Below are positions 11,312 to 23,800 of a DNA stretch of 64,000 nt, in pieces. The translations under genes and the position numbers were made by a program. Below the pieces are notes generated by a model that saw only the letters and a program-made list of their open reading frames with translations, ran no database searches and had not been told where the DNA came from. Every line of letters begins with the position of its first letter. Position 1 is the first letter of the stretch. Source of the stretch: Coptis chinensis (Eukaryota; Streptophyta; Magnoliopsida; Ranunculales; Ranunculaceae); contig CM027377.1 in NCBI GenBank assembly GCA_015680905.1, positions 20,050,501 through 20,114,500 on the forward strand, given 5' to 3'.

Positions 11312-13601
11312 GTTGATGTATCCAGTGTGCTCGTCTGTATTACGTTGTATTCCCTCTGACCTTGCCCTTGCGCTCTTTCTGCACCTTACGGCCCTTCCTC
11401 TTGGACTATTTTCTTTTGCTTTTAGTTGTCATTTTGTGATTGATTTTGAACCTCATGCGTCTATTTTTCATGCTGCATACACTATTTCAACAGGACGATC
11501 GCAGAGAAAGATTTGGGTTTGGAAAGCTGTACCGGGTTTAACGTTTTTTTAGTCGCCTCCCATTGAAGTGTGGGTGGATTCTGAAAATGACTTCTTTGTA
11601 TTATGATTTTTTTTTTTTTTTTTTTTCTGATAAAACCTTCATACAGTATATTAAAATAAGACATCCAGAGGGGGATGAACAATTATACAAATATTAAGTA
11701 AAATACAATGCTCACCGAAACGAAAACTAGGAACCCAAATATACAAACTAGGAACCCAATATAAATATGTATCATGATACTTTTAAGTAACAGCAAGTTT
11801 AGAGTCCAATTATTTGGTTAAGCTACATCAAAATCTGTTGAGTGATAGGAACCCAATGCTTGATTACTATTATGAGTCCAATAGAATCGGTTGTTTCTAA
11901 TTGAGTTGAGAGTTGATTTATTACAATCATAATGGGTTTTGTGTTTTATTAATTCAATAAGAATTCGGTGGTTTGTGATCTCCGATCATAGGGTTCATAA
12001 GGTGAAAACTGAATGTTAGTATATAGAAGTATAGAAGGGACTGTACTACTCGGTAGGTGACAGGTTGAAGTTGAGACTTCAGATGTGGAGCGGTTACTGG
12101 CAATGCTTTCTGTTGTTCTGGTTTCTACGTTGTGACAAACTGGTTTTTCAAGGGAAATGGAGAGGTAGCTTTCTCCAATGGAACATGGTCTAGAAATTAA
12201 AAGTGTAAACCTTTGCTCAAGGAGCAGGGACAGGGACATAAGCCTAGGGTAGGAACAGGGCATTACATGAAGGAGACATAATATCTTTCTAGCTAGCTAT
12301 TTCACTCATACTTGGTAATCATTCCCGAACATTCTAAGAAAGTCATGTATGGTTATTGTGAGGCCAGCTCTTTCTGCTGCTACAGTGATCGTTAGCCACT
12401 AGCCATGAAAAATGGCCTTTGCCCGGCCTCTCAAGTGTTAAATATCATGAGACTTATACCTAGCCCAAAAGCGATAAACGGAATTCATATTGATCTGTTC
12501 CGAAGAGTTAATTAGTTCCACATTCAGTATAGAAAATAGATCCTCCATATCCATGGCTAGCAAAAGGAATGGGAAGGCAGCAGTGCGCATATCTGGAACA
12601 GTGTCACAATATGGGGGTAAGATCATGCCTACTTGGGGATCATCCAACAATCAAGGTTCCTTAAGAGAATACCTGATTCTTGAATGGACTCTAGATGCAA
12701 TGCAAACTGGTCAGATAAAATCGAAGACGAGTATCATAAGCACCTGCTCAATGTGGGTCACCCATCCAGATGAGTTGTGCTGATGACGTAATGCATTACT
12801 TTTACAGCGAGATTACACCCGAGTGTTGCACTGCCCCGAATGAAGTTGAAGAGCATGCTATTGTCATGTTTATGGGCTCTCCACTCCTCTCATGCTTCCT
12901 TTCCTCAGGTCTCATTGCTCAAGTGAAACATTGCCAACTGGTCCAGATTATTAGTTGCAGTTTGTTTGATGTCCAGATTATTAGTTGCAGTTTGTTTGAT
13001 AAGGATCTTATGATTAGTTATTCGTTTGTCTTTCTTTAGGTTTATTTCATGTCAGTAAGAATAATGTTTGTTGTTTTTTTTCTACTCGATAGATGTTAGA
13101 AAGGTTGGGGCGTTACGCTGCAAATGTTTTTTGTTAGAGTATATTCTCTATTGGAAATGAAGAAACTTGTTCTTAACATCACTATACCGTTGCTTATATC
13201 TCCCACCTGTAATGGTTTCCACTTACCAGTTAACTATTTGAATTGCATAGTTTATAATGTTTTTTTTTCTTGCACAAGAACAATATAGCTAATGGTGAAT
13301 GAAGCTTCGAAGCAGGTTATATAGGATGCGGGGCCGAAGTCTTGTTTACACAGTATTGCGTCATGGCACACATGCATAAAGTAGCATGAAATCAGAATGC
13401 TAACCAATAATTAAAAACTGGTAAACGATGGTTGCAGGAAAACATAAATTATATTTAGCAAGTATGAGACAGTGTCAAACAATAATATACAGTCATACTA
13501 ACGTAACAAACACCACCAGACTATTCCTGAGGTCAGGGATCCATGCAAAGTTGCAAACCCTTCACCTGAAGCTTTTGAACCATTTTCGTATCCCAGATAA
13601 C
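11312..13601. other. Intergenic stretch 3' of CLP1
   Basis: No gene was recognised. A poly(T) run at about 11609-11626, followed by CTGATAAAACCTTCAT, resembles the reverse complement of the tail of a plant L1-type retroposon. A 31-bp unit containing CCAGATTATTAGTTGCAGTT is tandemly duplicated at about 12941-12999. The rest shows only short frames without motifs. The nearest 300 bp or so will include the CLP1 3' untranslated region. Confidence 0.45.
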
Positions 13602-16600
13602 TTAGGTCTCCAGCCATGTCAATGTTCCAACTACCAAATATTTGCTTGGGAGTTCGCCAGCAGATGGTGCAAGGTATGTTATCTTTTTCCTGAAATACAA
13701 CTATTTTTAAGAAAGATCCAGTACAAAGAGAGCATATATAATCTAACAATCGCAGTTAAAGAGATAGTACCTTTGAATGTCAATATCTGTTATGTAGATG
13801 AATCCAGCTATATTACTGTGTCAAAAAGGTTTATGACATTAGTATAGAAGTGTTTTAAAATGCATATTTAGTTCATGAGAATGCAACTAAAAGAAGCAAG
13901 GACCAAAATAACCATATCGTCCGATATTGGGTCCCTCCGTTTTTAATATAAATCACCAATAGAAAGCAAACAACGGACTGATATTGCAATGGTTAATAGA
14001 TTTAAGAAAATGAGTAGAGTTCTATGTATATTTAAAAAATAATAATAATAATCAATGTCCGGATCCCGTCATTCAAATATATATCGCAAATAAGTACCGG
14101 TATATAATATCTCATACACGAATGGTAGGCTGAGTTAGTGCCTGCCTTCTGACAGGATCTGGGGTTTGGTGTGGATAAAACTCCCATGGGCAGTAGGGCC
14201 TTCAATTGGTTTTACTTCGTCAATAATTGGCTCACTTTTATAACTAATCACTTAATCAGTTATACATTAATATTTCATCAACCCGTGCTCACAAGCAATC
14301 ATTGCAGATAAGCATTTCTATATTGTTGTTTCACCCTAGAATCAAGAATAACAATAATAGCAGTGGCAATCTTTCAATTGAAATCACAAAGTTACTTCGC
14401 CAATAGCAGTGGCTTCACTCTAGAGTGTAGGATGAATGTGTAATTGTTAATTCATTACCTGGAGATAATTTGATCTGGTTCTTTAGCAAATGAAACAGCG
14501 AGAACTAAATGGAGCAAGTCACGGTTGATATTCACAGGTACCAGCCGCATCGGATCAGCTGCAGGCTCTGCACCAATGGGGAGAGCTGACCTTGGCGCCT
14601 GTGGGCCGCCTCCAATTCTATAGACAAACAAATCACTGAAACTTACAATATTGGAATGTGGAGAGAGATCATTTGTGAGGCCATAGAAATATTCCTGAAA
14701 GAAGAAGACAAAGGCATGACAAAACTTCGTCATTCTAAGTCAGTGACAAAATTTGGTAACAAGTCAAGTAGACAACAATACAAGAGAGGCAACTATACAA
14801 GTACATATAGATAATGTCAAAACTTATTGACCTGAATATATTTGGTGATAATAGTCAAACTTATAAAGCATGTAAAAATAACAGGAGTATATGATCAAGA
14901 AAGGCAGCTCAGACAACATATTTAAATGGTCCTGCCATATGGACCATTTGAAAACATTATTATCTCATAATAAAGCTTCTAAATCAGGGAGTCTTGTTAG
15001 AGATACATGGATGCAAAGATCAGTGAAAAGTTGGTCCATCCACAGACCATTTCTTACATTTAGTTCACATACATTTGCCAACAGATACTCAAGTTTGAGT
15101 GGATTCTGGTTACAGCATCCACACTCTGTAATGTCGTCAACGGTTCTAGTAGAAGAGCTATATAGATAAAAAAAATATTGTACATTACCCTTATCCTGTA
15201 GCTTCTGGCTTTCTGTCGAGCCTTTGCATTTCTGGAGACAACACCACCTGACTTCTGAAGTTTCACAACGTCCACATTAGGCTTGTTTTTCAACACATCT
15301 TTAAGCATGCTGCATAGTTTTTCCTACAAAAAGTTAAGAAAACATATACATAACTACTTAAAGGTAAAATAAAGAACCTCTAGACACAAACTTGTTTTCT
15401 AATCTCTATTCCATTAAGTAGTTGCAGATTGCAGGGTGGTTATTCACTCGTGTGCTCAAATGCCTCAACACAATTGACAAGTTAACATTACAGTCTCACT
15501 AGACTCTCTAGATAAAATCATAAAACATATAGCACACTTGACCACATGAAAACTCTGGTAATGAGTAAGCACTAGTTCGGTGATAGTAAGGGCAAGCAGA
15601 TTTGGTGTTTACCTGACCAATAACCAAAACAACATCAGCGTTGAATGTGTCAATGGCATGAAGAAGTAACTGCAACCAAAAAATGAACTTACTAAAAAAA
15701 GGTAACAGGCATGAAAAAGTAATTTGAGTTCATATATAACAGAATCAGTGGAAACTGGAGAATTATGAATTACCTCATAACCAACACCTTCTATCCATCC
15801 CATGGTATTTATCACCATACCTGCAGCTCTCGATTCCGCATTACCAGTAAATTGTCTCTCTAGTGTTCGCGAGAGCTCTTTTACAATCACTTTATATAAG
15901 TCTGCATTGACACTACAAAGCAACAACTTACATTTGAAATATTCCAGAAAAAAAGTTTTAATTTTCAAACTTATACAGTGAAGGGGATAATGAACCCAAG
16001 TGATATTAGAAAAACTTTTCAGCGTAACGATAAAATAAGTGAACATTGCTTTTTCAGTAGTATTCTAATGAATAAATGCATGGCTATCAGTAACAACATT
16101 CCCAGTTAAGAAAATTTCCCTTGAGGCATCCACATTCCGCAAACAATGGCAATATAAAAATCAGGACAAACCGAACAAACTATCCCTTTTTTCAACTTAA
16201 AGGGATCATTTTCATATATATGCATACTAATGCCATGACCCAAGAACATGCAAATCTTAGTTAGGTTCGGTACCTGGGGGTGGTATGTCCATAAAAATAG
16301 ACAAGGGGCATTTCAAGGGGAATTCCTTCCACTGGATCTATTGGCATTTCAATTGGGGTAGCAGCAACACAACCAGGAACTGTTATGGATCCCTGGCCTA
16401 TATCCAAGTCTACAAATGTAGGTTTCCAACCCTGTTTAGCCGCCCAACTAAGAAGCATCCTCGACAATGTACTCTTTCCAGAATCTGTAGGCCCTACGAC
16501 AATCACCCTGGGTCCCTGAACCACTAGAAATATCGTAACTTAAGATTCAAAGAACATAATACGTGCTAACGAACATATACAGTCACAAACAACAGTTTTT

Positions 16601-17874
16601 TGCATCTCAGTAATCCAATTTCACCATGTTATCTTCCATTTTACATTTGAATATAGGAAAATTAAGGAAGAACTTTAGCATGATGAAGGGTGATATGATC
16701 AATTAAGTAGCTGATTAAGCTGATATATGAGTATGGTCACCATAAAACAAGTGGAAGAGAAGGAGATGAAGTCTAAGGGTCGAGAAAACTAGGACTACAA
16801 CATTAACTTAATTAATACCTGAGAAGCATCAGAATCACAAATTGGGGATGCTTTGGCACGATTCCTTCTTCCCTCCAGAACAGCATGGACATTTACATAG
16901 CTGATCATTGGTGTCTAAAATCATATATTTCAAAATAAATAAACTCATCCTTGAAAAAAAAACATTTAAGGTAAATTTAAGTTGAAAAGTGTTATTAATC
17001 ATCAGTCCGATACCCAAATACAAAGAAGTTTAAAGCAAACACATATATATACACCTCATCAGCAGTGTAGTCAGTTTCAGTTATCCCATCCAATTCAACT
17101 GTGGCACCGTACCAGGTGAAAACCTGAGAATGACATAAAAACATATCCTCACTCAAAAGGTCCAATAGATATATCAATTATTAACTACCCAAGGATCACT
17201 GCATTCTTCAAGAAAAGAGATTGGAATACACCAAAAGCACAGACTAATATGCTTCTGCTATCAGATTAGAAAAGGATGTGAGATTAAACGGGCCAATTGA
17301 ATAAAGAAACAGGTTAACTCAGGCAATGAAGTAGAAATAACTTCTGTGCAAGGTCATTCTGCAGTAATGCCAACGGAATAACAACCATTCAGAGAATTTG
17401 GCAGCTATAAACCTTTCTCGCTTAAAAAACAAATATTTATCACCCAAACTCACACCATTCACAAATAGGGACAAAAAACCACCTCTAAAACACTTCTAAA
17501 TCATCAAACCACTCAACCTAGTTGATTCCACATAATAGCAGACGTAAAAAGACACTCTCCATAACCAATTCTCAAAATAAAGAACAAAACTTTAACACCC
17601 AACATCTTAATTATCAATAAAAAAATAAAAAAAGTTCGATACTTACAGAAAATTTGAGATGAGGAGGAATAGTGAGCCAAATTTCAGGAGGGAGTTCAGT
17701 GCCATAAATCTCCGCAGTGCCAGAAAGAAGACGTAACTTAACTGGGCTTTCTGCAACTTCAATTCTAAGTTCACATTCTTTCTCTATATTTATCTTCCTT
17801 AAATTTGATGATGAAGTAGAAGTACCCATTGCTACTGCTACTGGTACTACTGCACTTGGTGTGTAACCAGCCAT
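13602..17874 (-). CDS. CLP1: CLP1 mRNA cleavage/polyadenylation factor, P-loop RNA kinase family
   Basis: This is a ten-exon gene read on the minus strand. Exons by position are 17874-17647, 17123-17055, 16914-16819, 16515-16274, 15912-15774, 15669-15613, 15323-15189, 14694-14459, 13815-13771 and 13689-13602. Every junction is GT-AG and the spliced frame is open: 1335 bases, 444 residues plus stop. An N-terminal beta domain (about 1-110, with ECELRIEV and ELPPEIWLTIPP) precedes the kinase-like core. Walker A is GPTDSGKST at residues 139-147 and the Walker B region is FVDLDIGQG at about 165-173. HTTPSVN follows near 212. The C terminus reads FIYITDIDIQR...TYLAP...LVVGTLTWLET. CLP1 works in the nucleus in cleavage factor II for mRNA 3'-end formation and, in animals, in tRNA splicing as a 5'-OH RNA kinase. 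The length agrees with what I recall for Arabidopsis CLPS3. The Walker A lysine is kept, so ATP binding is expected; kinase activity is untested. The start was chosen because it matches the family N terminus. Confidence 0.95.
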
Positions 17875-18959
17875 GTTTTTATGGGTTTTCAGGATGGTCT
17901 TGGTCTCTTGGAAACGTCAAGCCGCGAAAAAGAGAATTGAAAAGCTTGTTTCGAGTCTTTTACTGCTTGGAACTTGGAAGACAGACAAGTTTACCTTTAC
18001 TGGTTGGGTTTTCAAATGTCGCCAATTTCGAGAATTTGCTGTGGTATTTCGGATACTGTTGGCATATTTTATATTTGTTACATTCCGGCATTCCGCATAG
18101 TTTTCCAGCTAGGTAAACATCATTTTTACATTACGGAATTACAAACAGTAGTTATACCACCAATTTTAAGATATTTTTTTTTGGTTGTTGTTGTTGATGA
18201 CACATCCTCCCACATTCTAATAGGTTTAGATGGGTTGTCGAAAAATACACCTTTAAGTGTATTTTCTTTTTATAGAAGAGATACACTCATCATACATAAC
18301 TATGACATCATAAGTTGGTACTTAATTATATCCAGTTGGTACGCGTTGTCTCTGAAAACCACAGTGATAAACAAAAGTGTTCAGACTCGGACTAGTATAA
18401 CAAACAATTGCTACACAAAACCAATTAATTATCGGTCGGTCTGGCTAAATTGACACCCCAAATTCACATTTCTCCACAGCTCTTTGATCAAATCTCTAGG
18501 GCCAAAAAAATAACATTGCATATCGTATTTGGATGTTTATTTGTAGAAAACCGCAAAAACTCCAATCTCTCTAAAAAAACTCAAATATCTACAAATATAA
18601 TGTCAATACTCTTTCTCTCTAACCCCCACAATCGAAACACTTCGCATTCTCAATATAATTATATGATTATTGTTTTGAATTGTCACACTAAATTTCTTTA
18701 GAGATCATCTTATTTTTGTCTAATACAACAAGTACAATTCTTTGAAAAGAAAGTAACATTTTTTAATACAGTTACATCTTAAGAGTCTCGTATGCACATT
18801 TTCTTGGTGTGATTCCAAACCACCAATTTTCACACAAAAAACCATCACAACACAAAAGGCAGAGGGATCCTTGAAGCAAATATATCCTTTTTCCATATCA
18901 ACTACCTTCAAGTCTTCAATTGTAAATGGCTGAAATTAACAAGACAATATATGGGATGA

Positions 18960-19560
18960 ATGTTGTAGAAAGTATTTTATTTTCTTTTTAACCAACTTTG
19001 ACACTATTAATGTTGTAGTAAGTATTTTATTTTCTTTGTAAATTGTTATTTATTTAGTAATATAAAATGTTTGTCATACTTTTGTCAAAGACCACCATAT
19101 TTGACATCTGTGGTCATACTTTTCTTATTTCGTTTTACTTTCCATGAACTAGTCTACGTTACATAACAAATACTTTGAAGAGACATTAGGCTTCACTTCA
19201 TGCCAAATTGCAAAGTGTGTTCATCTTATACATGATGTCAATCAACTGTAGACAAAGGGAACAAAACAAAAAGCAAATATATAGAGGCTCGGGTGGGTAT
19301 TTTGTATTAGATCAATTATATAACTATATGTGTTAATGTATTTCTAACGGTTGCATGCAGCTCTCATCTGTGCCATTGTTGAAACCGACCACAAATGGTG
19401 ATTAGTCAACAACAAGGCGAGAATATAATACCCTGATGTTATTTTGGCTTATATTTGATTAATATTGTTTGCTCTACTAGTCTGGTACCCTATTGAAATT
19501 ATGAAGTGATTTTGTGTTGTATATGCTGCATGGTTCATTATTTTTATGTACATTTAAAAG
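18960..19560. repeat. Diverged dispersed repeat, copy 1 (copy 2 at 30545-31940)
   Basis: Two blocks occur here and again, in the same order, at 30545-31940. The first contains TTTTTAACCAACTTTGACAC and ATTAATGTTGTAGT. The second contains TTGGCTTATATTTGATTAAT, CTCTACTAGTCTGGTA and CCTATTGAAATT. The spacing differs between copies, so one has gained or lost sequence. The family is unknown. Confidence 0.5.
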
Positions 19561-19754
19561 CATTTTAATTTTGTACGAAAATTTCAATCATTTGGCATTA
19601 GAGGTTTCCAAAATAGCTAAATTTTAGTGGAGATGATATTTATGGTGATGAGCACATCATATCCACAAAAAAGTAGGTTTTAATTCATTTTATACCTGAA
19701 GTTTTATTTACGTATCTATTTAAATTTAAAATAAGTATGTATTTCTAATAGCGG

Positions 19755-20445
19755 GACTTTTTATACCACGCCCCACAATTTTACCTACAACATGAATTAT
19801 AACATAGTTTTTTGTGGATGTGTTCAATTAACCATGAAGATCACATCTATAAATTTCAACTCATTTGATAATGTATAAACTATGTCAAAAGATGATTGCA
19901 AAATCAAAAAATATGAGCTGTTAAAAAAATTCAAAGTTGACAACGATTTTTAACTAGATTATAGATTTCTAAATGAGACGATTTTTTGTAGAGATATTCA
20001 AATTATTAGAACTTAACTCATTTTGTAGGGGGTAGGGGGTGTGGTATAAACCATAGTATAAAAAGTATGGTAAACGGAACTGGCTCGATATATATATATG
20101 GATAGGATCAATACTCAACACTTTTTTATACAATAGCCTCAATTATCTTACTATATATACAAATTTACTTATGATTTGATTTTTTGTAGATGCCATCTTT
20201 TCACCATGGAGAAAATCTATCATTGCAAAAATTAGGCTCATTTGAAAATTTATAAAGATGCCAAAAGAGAATTGCAAAATTTTAAATCATAAATGTTAAA
20301 GTAAATCACGTTTTCAAATCAAGTTTTGAATATGTTAGAGATTTTGGAATGATATGAAATTATGTGGATATACTTTATATAGTGGTAAGATCATACCCAC
20401 AAAATATTAGACTTTAGTTAAAAGAGTGTTGTATAAAAAATATGG
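19755..20445. repeat. Two adjacent, related inverted-repeat (MITE-like) units
   Basis: Unit 1 (about 19750-20070) starts ACTTTTTATACCACGCCCC and ends with the inverse, GGGGTGTGGTATAAACC then ATAAAAAGT. Unit 2 (about 20112-20440) starts ACACTTTTTTATACAA and ends GAGTGTTGTATAAAAAAT. Their interiors share words such as ATTGCAAAAT and a pattern around CATGGA/CATGAAGATC, so they look like two copies of one family side by side. No clear target duplication was found for either. Confidence 0.45.
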
Positions 20446-20667
20446 TTATAATGTGCGCATAAGAATATGGTTATATATATACTTAATGTATTTTTTTTAA
20501 GCCCCCACAATCGAAACACTTGCATTCTCAATAGATCATTTGATTATTGTTTTAAATTCTCACACTAAATTTCTCCATAGATCAAATTATTATTTATTTT
20601 TTCTGAAACAACTGCCACAACTATGTGAGTAGAAAAACATAGTTATGAGTATTGGATACATTTGGCA

Positions 20668-20748
20668 TGGGCTATTTGGAAAAAAGTACGTGGGCTTAGG
20701 TCTGATTTAGTTGGGCCCATTTGAAGTTAAACCCTAATGTTAAACCCT
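20668..20748 (+). promoter_or_regulatory. RCL1 promoter: three site II motifs and a telo-box
   Basis: TGGGCT at 20668-20673, TGGGCT at 20691-20696 and TGGGCC at 20712-20717 are followed by a full telo-box AAACCCTAA at 20729-20737 and a partial AAACCCT at 20742-20748. All lie 57-137 bp upstream of the RCL1 ATG. In Arabidopsis this pair of elements is typical of genes for ribosomal proteins and ribosome biogenesis in dividing cells, which fits the job of RCL1. That it is used here is inference. Confidence 0.7.
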
Positions 20749-20804
20749 CTCCCTTAAACTAAAACATTTTCCCTTCGTTAAAAAAAAAAAAAAAAAAGAA
20801 GAAG

Positions 20805-23800
20805 ATGGGGAAAACAGAATACAAGAAATTGAAAGGAAGTCAAAATTTAAGACAACGTCTACTCCTTTCAACACTTTCATCAACTCCAGTTTTAATTGAC
20901 GATATTCGACATGAAGACACGTGGCCTGGTCTTCGTCCTCACGAAATTTCGTTACTTAGATTACTCGAAAAGATTACTGATGATTGCCTTGTCGAAATCA
21001 ACGAAACTGGTAATAAAAAAAATATTTGTTTTTTGTTGTTTGTTTTTCATTATTTGATGTTGGGCATTTTTTTGGCAGGGACTAAGTTGAAATATAAGCC
21101 TGGAGTTATAGTTGGTGGGAGAAATTTGGTGCATGATTGTGGGCTTAGTAGGTCTATTGGCTATTTTTTGGAACCATTGCTTGTGCTTGGTGTTTTTGGG
21201 AAGAAACCACTTTCGATACGGCTTAAAGGTTTGTTTTTTGTTCTCTTATTTTTGTGTTGGTATTGTTATTTTGATTTGTGGAATGAAGATAATTAGTGTT
21301 TATAGTGTGGGACTAGAGCTTAATGTTGTTATATGAGTAAATGGAATGGAGTAATGTATTGATAGTTAAGTGTAGTCATGGAAGTGGATTGCAGTAGGGA
21401 ATAATATCAGAAAATGGGAAGTTAATTTTGATCGTAAAGTACTCTAGAGTGTCAAGCATGAGTCAGCAACCTGTTAGATTAAAGTTATAATTCTCATATT
21501 CATTTTCAACTTAAATTATGCATAGTTCCTTATTGACGATTCTCGGGATTGGATCAAATACATGGTCATGCCATTAGCGGCCAATTTGGGGATATCATCT
21601 AGTTTGGGAAGTACCGGTCTTGAAAAACTATTTGGGGAATTACATAGAAATAATAGAAAGGAATGTGAGATTGGGCAAACAATGGGGCTTGAATCGGACA
21701 ATAATCAAGGACATGATGAAAATTATGTAGACTAACTATAGGGATGAAAATTGGGATTTCTTGTCTAACTTTGGATGTAGTTACTTGAGTTCTTGAGTGT
21801 GGGATAGAGCTGAGGGGTCGTTATAGGGGTTAATCATAGTATGGGCATTACGTTCTTGGGAGGTGTCTGGCTTTCCAATGCGTAACTGTTGGTACTTGTA
21901 AGTGAGTTTCTCTCTCACAGTTGTAATCTTTTTACATCTTAATCAATAAATTTTACTTGTCAAAAAAAAAAAAAAAAAAAAAAAAAAATAGTTCCTTGTC
22001 ATTCACCGTCTTCTTTCTTTCACTTCCTTGGGTGTTCATAGGTAGTTGTGTCTTATGGTGGACTAGCACCTAGAGTTTGTCTGCAGTTCCATTCATCAAG
22101 AACTATTTGATCACAGGCTCACAGCTTCAAAATGTATACTTTTGTTAGGGTTGCTTGGTAGGAGAAGCGCTGGAGTGTAGTAGGTCATAATCTTGAAGAG
22201 TTAGTTGTATGAATAGATAAACAATTGGCACTTCGTCTGCTTCAGACCTGGCCCAAATATTTCTTATTTGGGCTTCTAGGATATTTTGCATCTGAAACAC
22301 CATTTACATGGTTTTGCTATTTTATTGTGCCTAATGCCTATTGTCACTCGGACTGACATCAATTGTGCTTCTTGTTGCCATTGTTCCATAGCACTCTTGT
22401 TTAGTACACAAATTTCTGTACCTTCAAGCAAATGTTAACAATGATACCATGAACAATACTCCAAAATATTAAAAATACGGTCTGTTTGCATTTTTATTTA
22501 GTTTATTTTGTTTTAATCTTACATCATTGGAAGTGGTATATAATCCAGATGGTGATTTATTCTCCAATTTCTATCTCATTTTCTTTTTGGGAGCCCTTCA
22601 ATCTTGGAACCCTTCCTCTTATTTGCTAACATTTTCTCTACTTCTCCAAATCCAAAAGAATGAAACTGGCAATTCACAAGTAAGAAAATGGATAAGTTAA
22701 TATGTGGGTTACCGTTCCCAGAAAAAAAAAGTAAAAAAGTAAACATGTAGGCGTCTTAACCTTCAGGCTTTGAACATTACATTTCTTCCAATATTTCTGT
22801 TTTAATATGGATTAGATAGCTGTTATCAGCGTCAAAAGCTATGCGTACAATGGAGAGCTTAGTGAATAAGCCTTTATACAGGTTCTTACATTTTGAGTAA
22901 GTAACGTACTAAGCATGTACAGTATTAGTTTTGTCTGGAATGTTCACGGCACATTTTCGCAAATCACGTGTCTGGAAGTCAAATAATTAGTGAACTCTTT
23001 CTCTTCCAGAATTCCTAATCATGTTCATTCCGTTAAGTTAAACCACTTTCTGTTATGCGTAAAACACAGATCCTGTTACATTCAGGGGACATAGGCTATA
23101 TCATGTACACTTCTGATGCCTAGCAATGCTGTTCTTGTAAAACCTTTGAAGCATCATCTCCCAGCAACAACGTAGAGTTCATTTTGATCTTGTGAAATCT
23201 CATTAGTTTATGCTATAGCATGGAATTAAGGCCAGAGTATTCACCTTGAAGTACTTAAAATTGTTTTACAGGAATTACAAATGATTCTAAAGATCCATCA
23301 GTGGATACATTCAAAAGGACAACATTGCCTCTGCTTAAGCGTTTTGGAGTTCCTTCAGAAGGACTGGATCTAAAAATAGAAAGTCGTGGTAGTCCTCCTC
23401 AGGGTGGTGGGGAAGTTCATTTGGGCATTCCAATTGTACTGAACAGTCTGTCAGTGAGTTTTCAGTACCTTTCTTATCCTGGACTCGTGCTCAGCTAGTA
23501 GGCTGCTGATATATATATTTCTCATGTAGGCAGTCACATGGATCGATGAAGGAATGGTTAAGAGGATTAGAGGTACCGCATTCTCTACCAAAGTTTCTTA
23601 TCAGTTTGAGAAGACCATGATACATGCTGCTCGTGGGATATTTAATCGGCTACTTCCTGATGTCCACATATTTCAAGACCACAGATCTGGTCAAGAGGCG
23701 GGAAAGTAAGTCAGTATTTGTCTATTATTTTATATATTGTTTTTGTGTAATGAATTTTCTATATATTTATATAGCCTATATATTCATTTTATTCCCATGA

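Larger units (their letters stand above)
17875..20640. other. Intergenic region between divergent CLP1 and RCL1
   Basis: The first few hundred bases hold the CLP1 promoter and 5' untranslated region. No further gene was recognised. A block with ACAATCGAAACACTT followed by CACACTAAATTTCT occurs twice, at about 18628-18705 and 20505-20575. Between them lie two short inverted-repeat elements (19755-20445), listed separately, and a segment at 18960-19560 that is related to 30545-31940. Confidence 0.5.

Noticed and set aside
11949-12263. 104-codon minus-strand frame as a gene
   Set aside because: No motif, no supported splice context, low-complexity Ser/Thr composition; it looks like a chance frame.
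13428-13847. 139-codon plus-strand open frame overlapping the end of CLP1
   Set aside because: It lies antisense across the last two CLP1 exons and an intron and has no recognisable motif.
15609-16046. 145-codon minus-strand frame
   Set aside because: It merges a real CLP1 exon (15912-15774) with intron sequence; the spliced model explains it.
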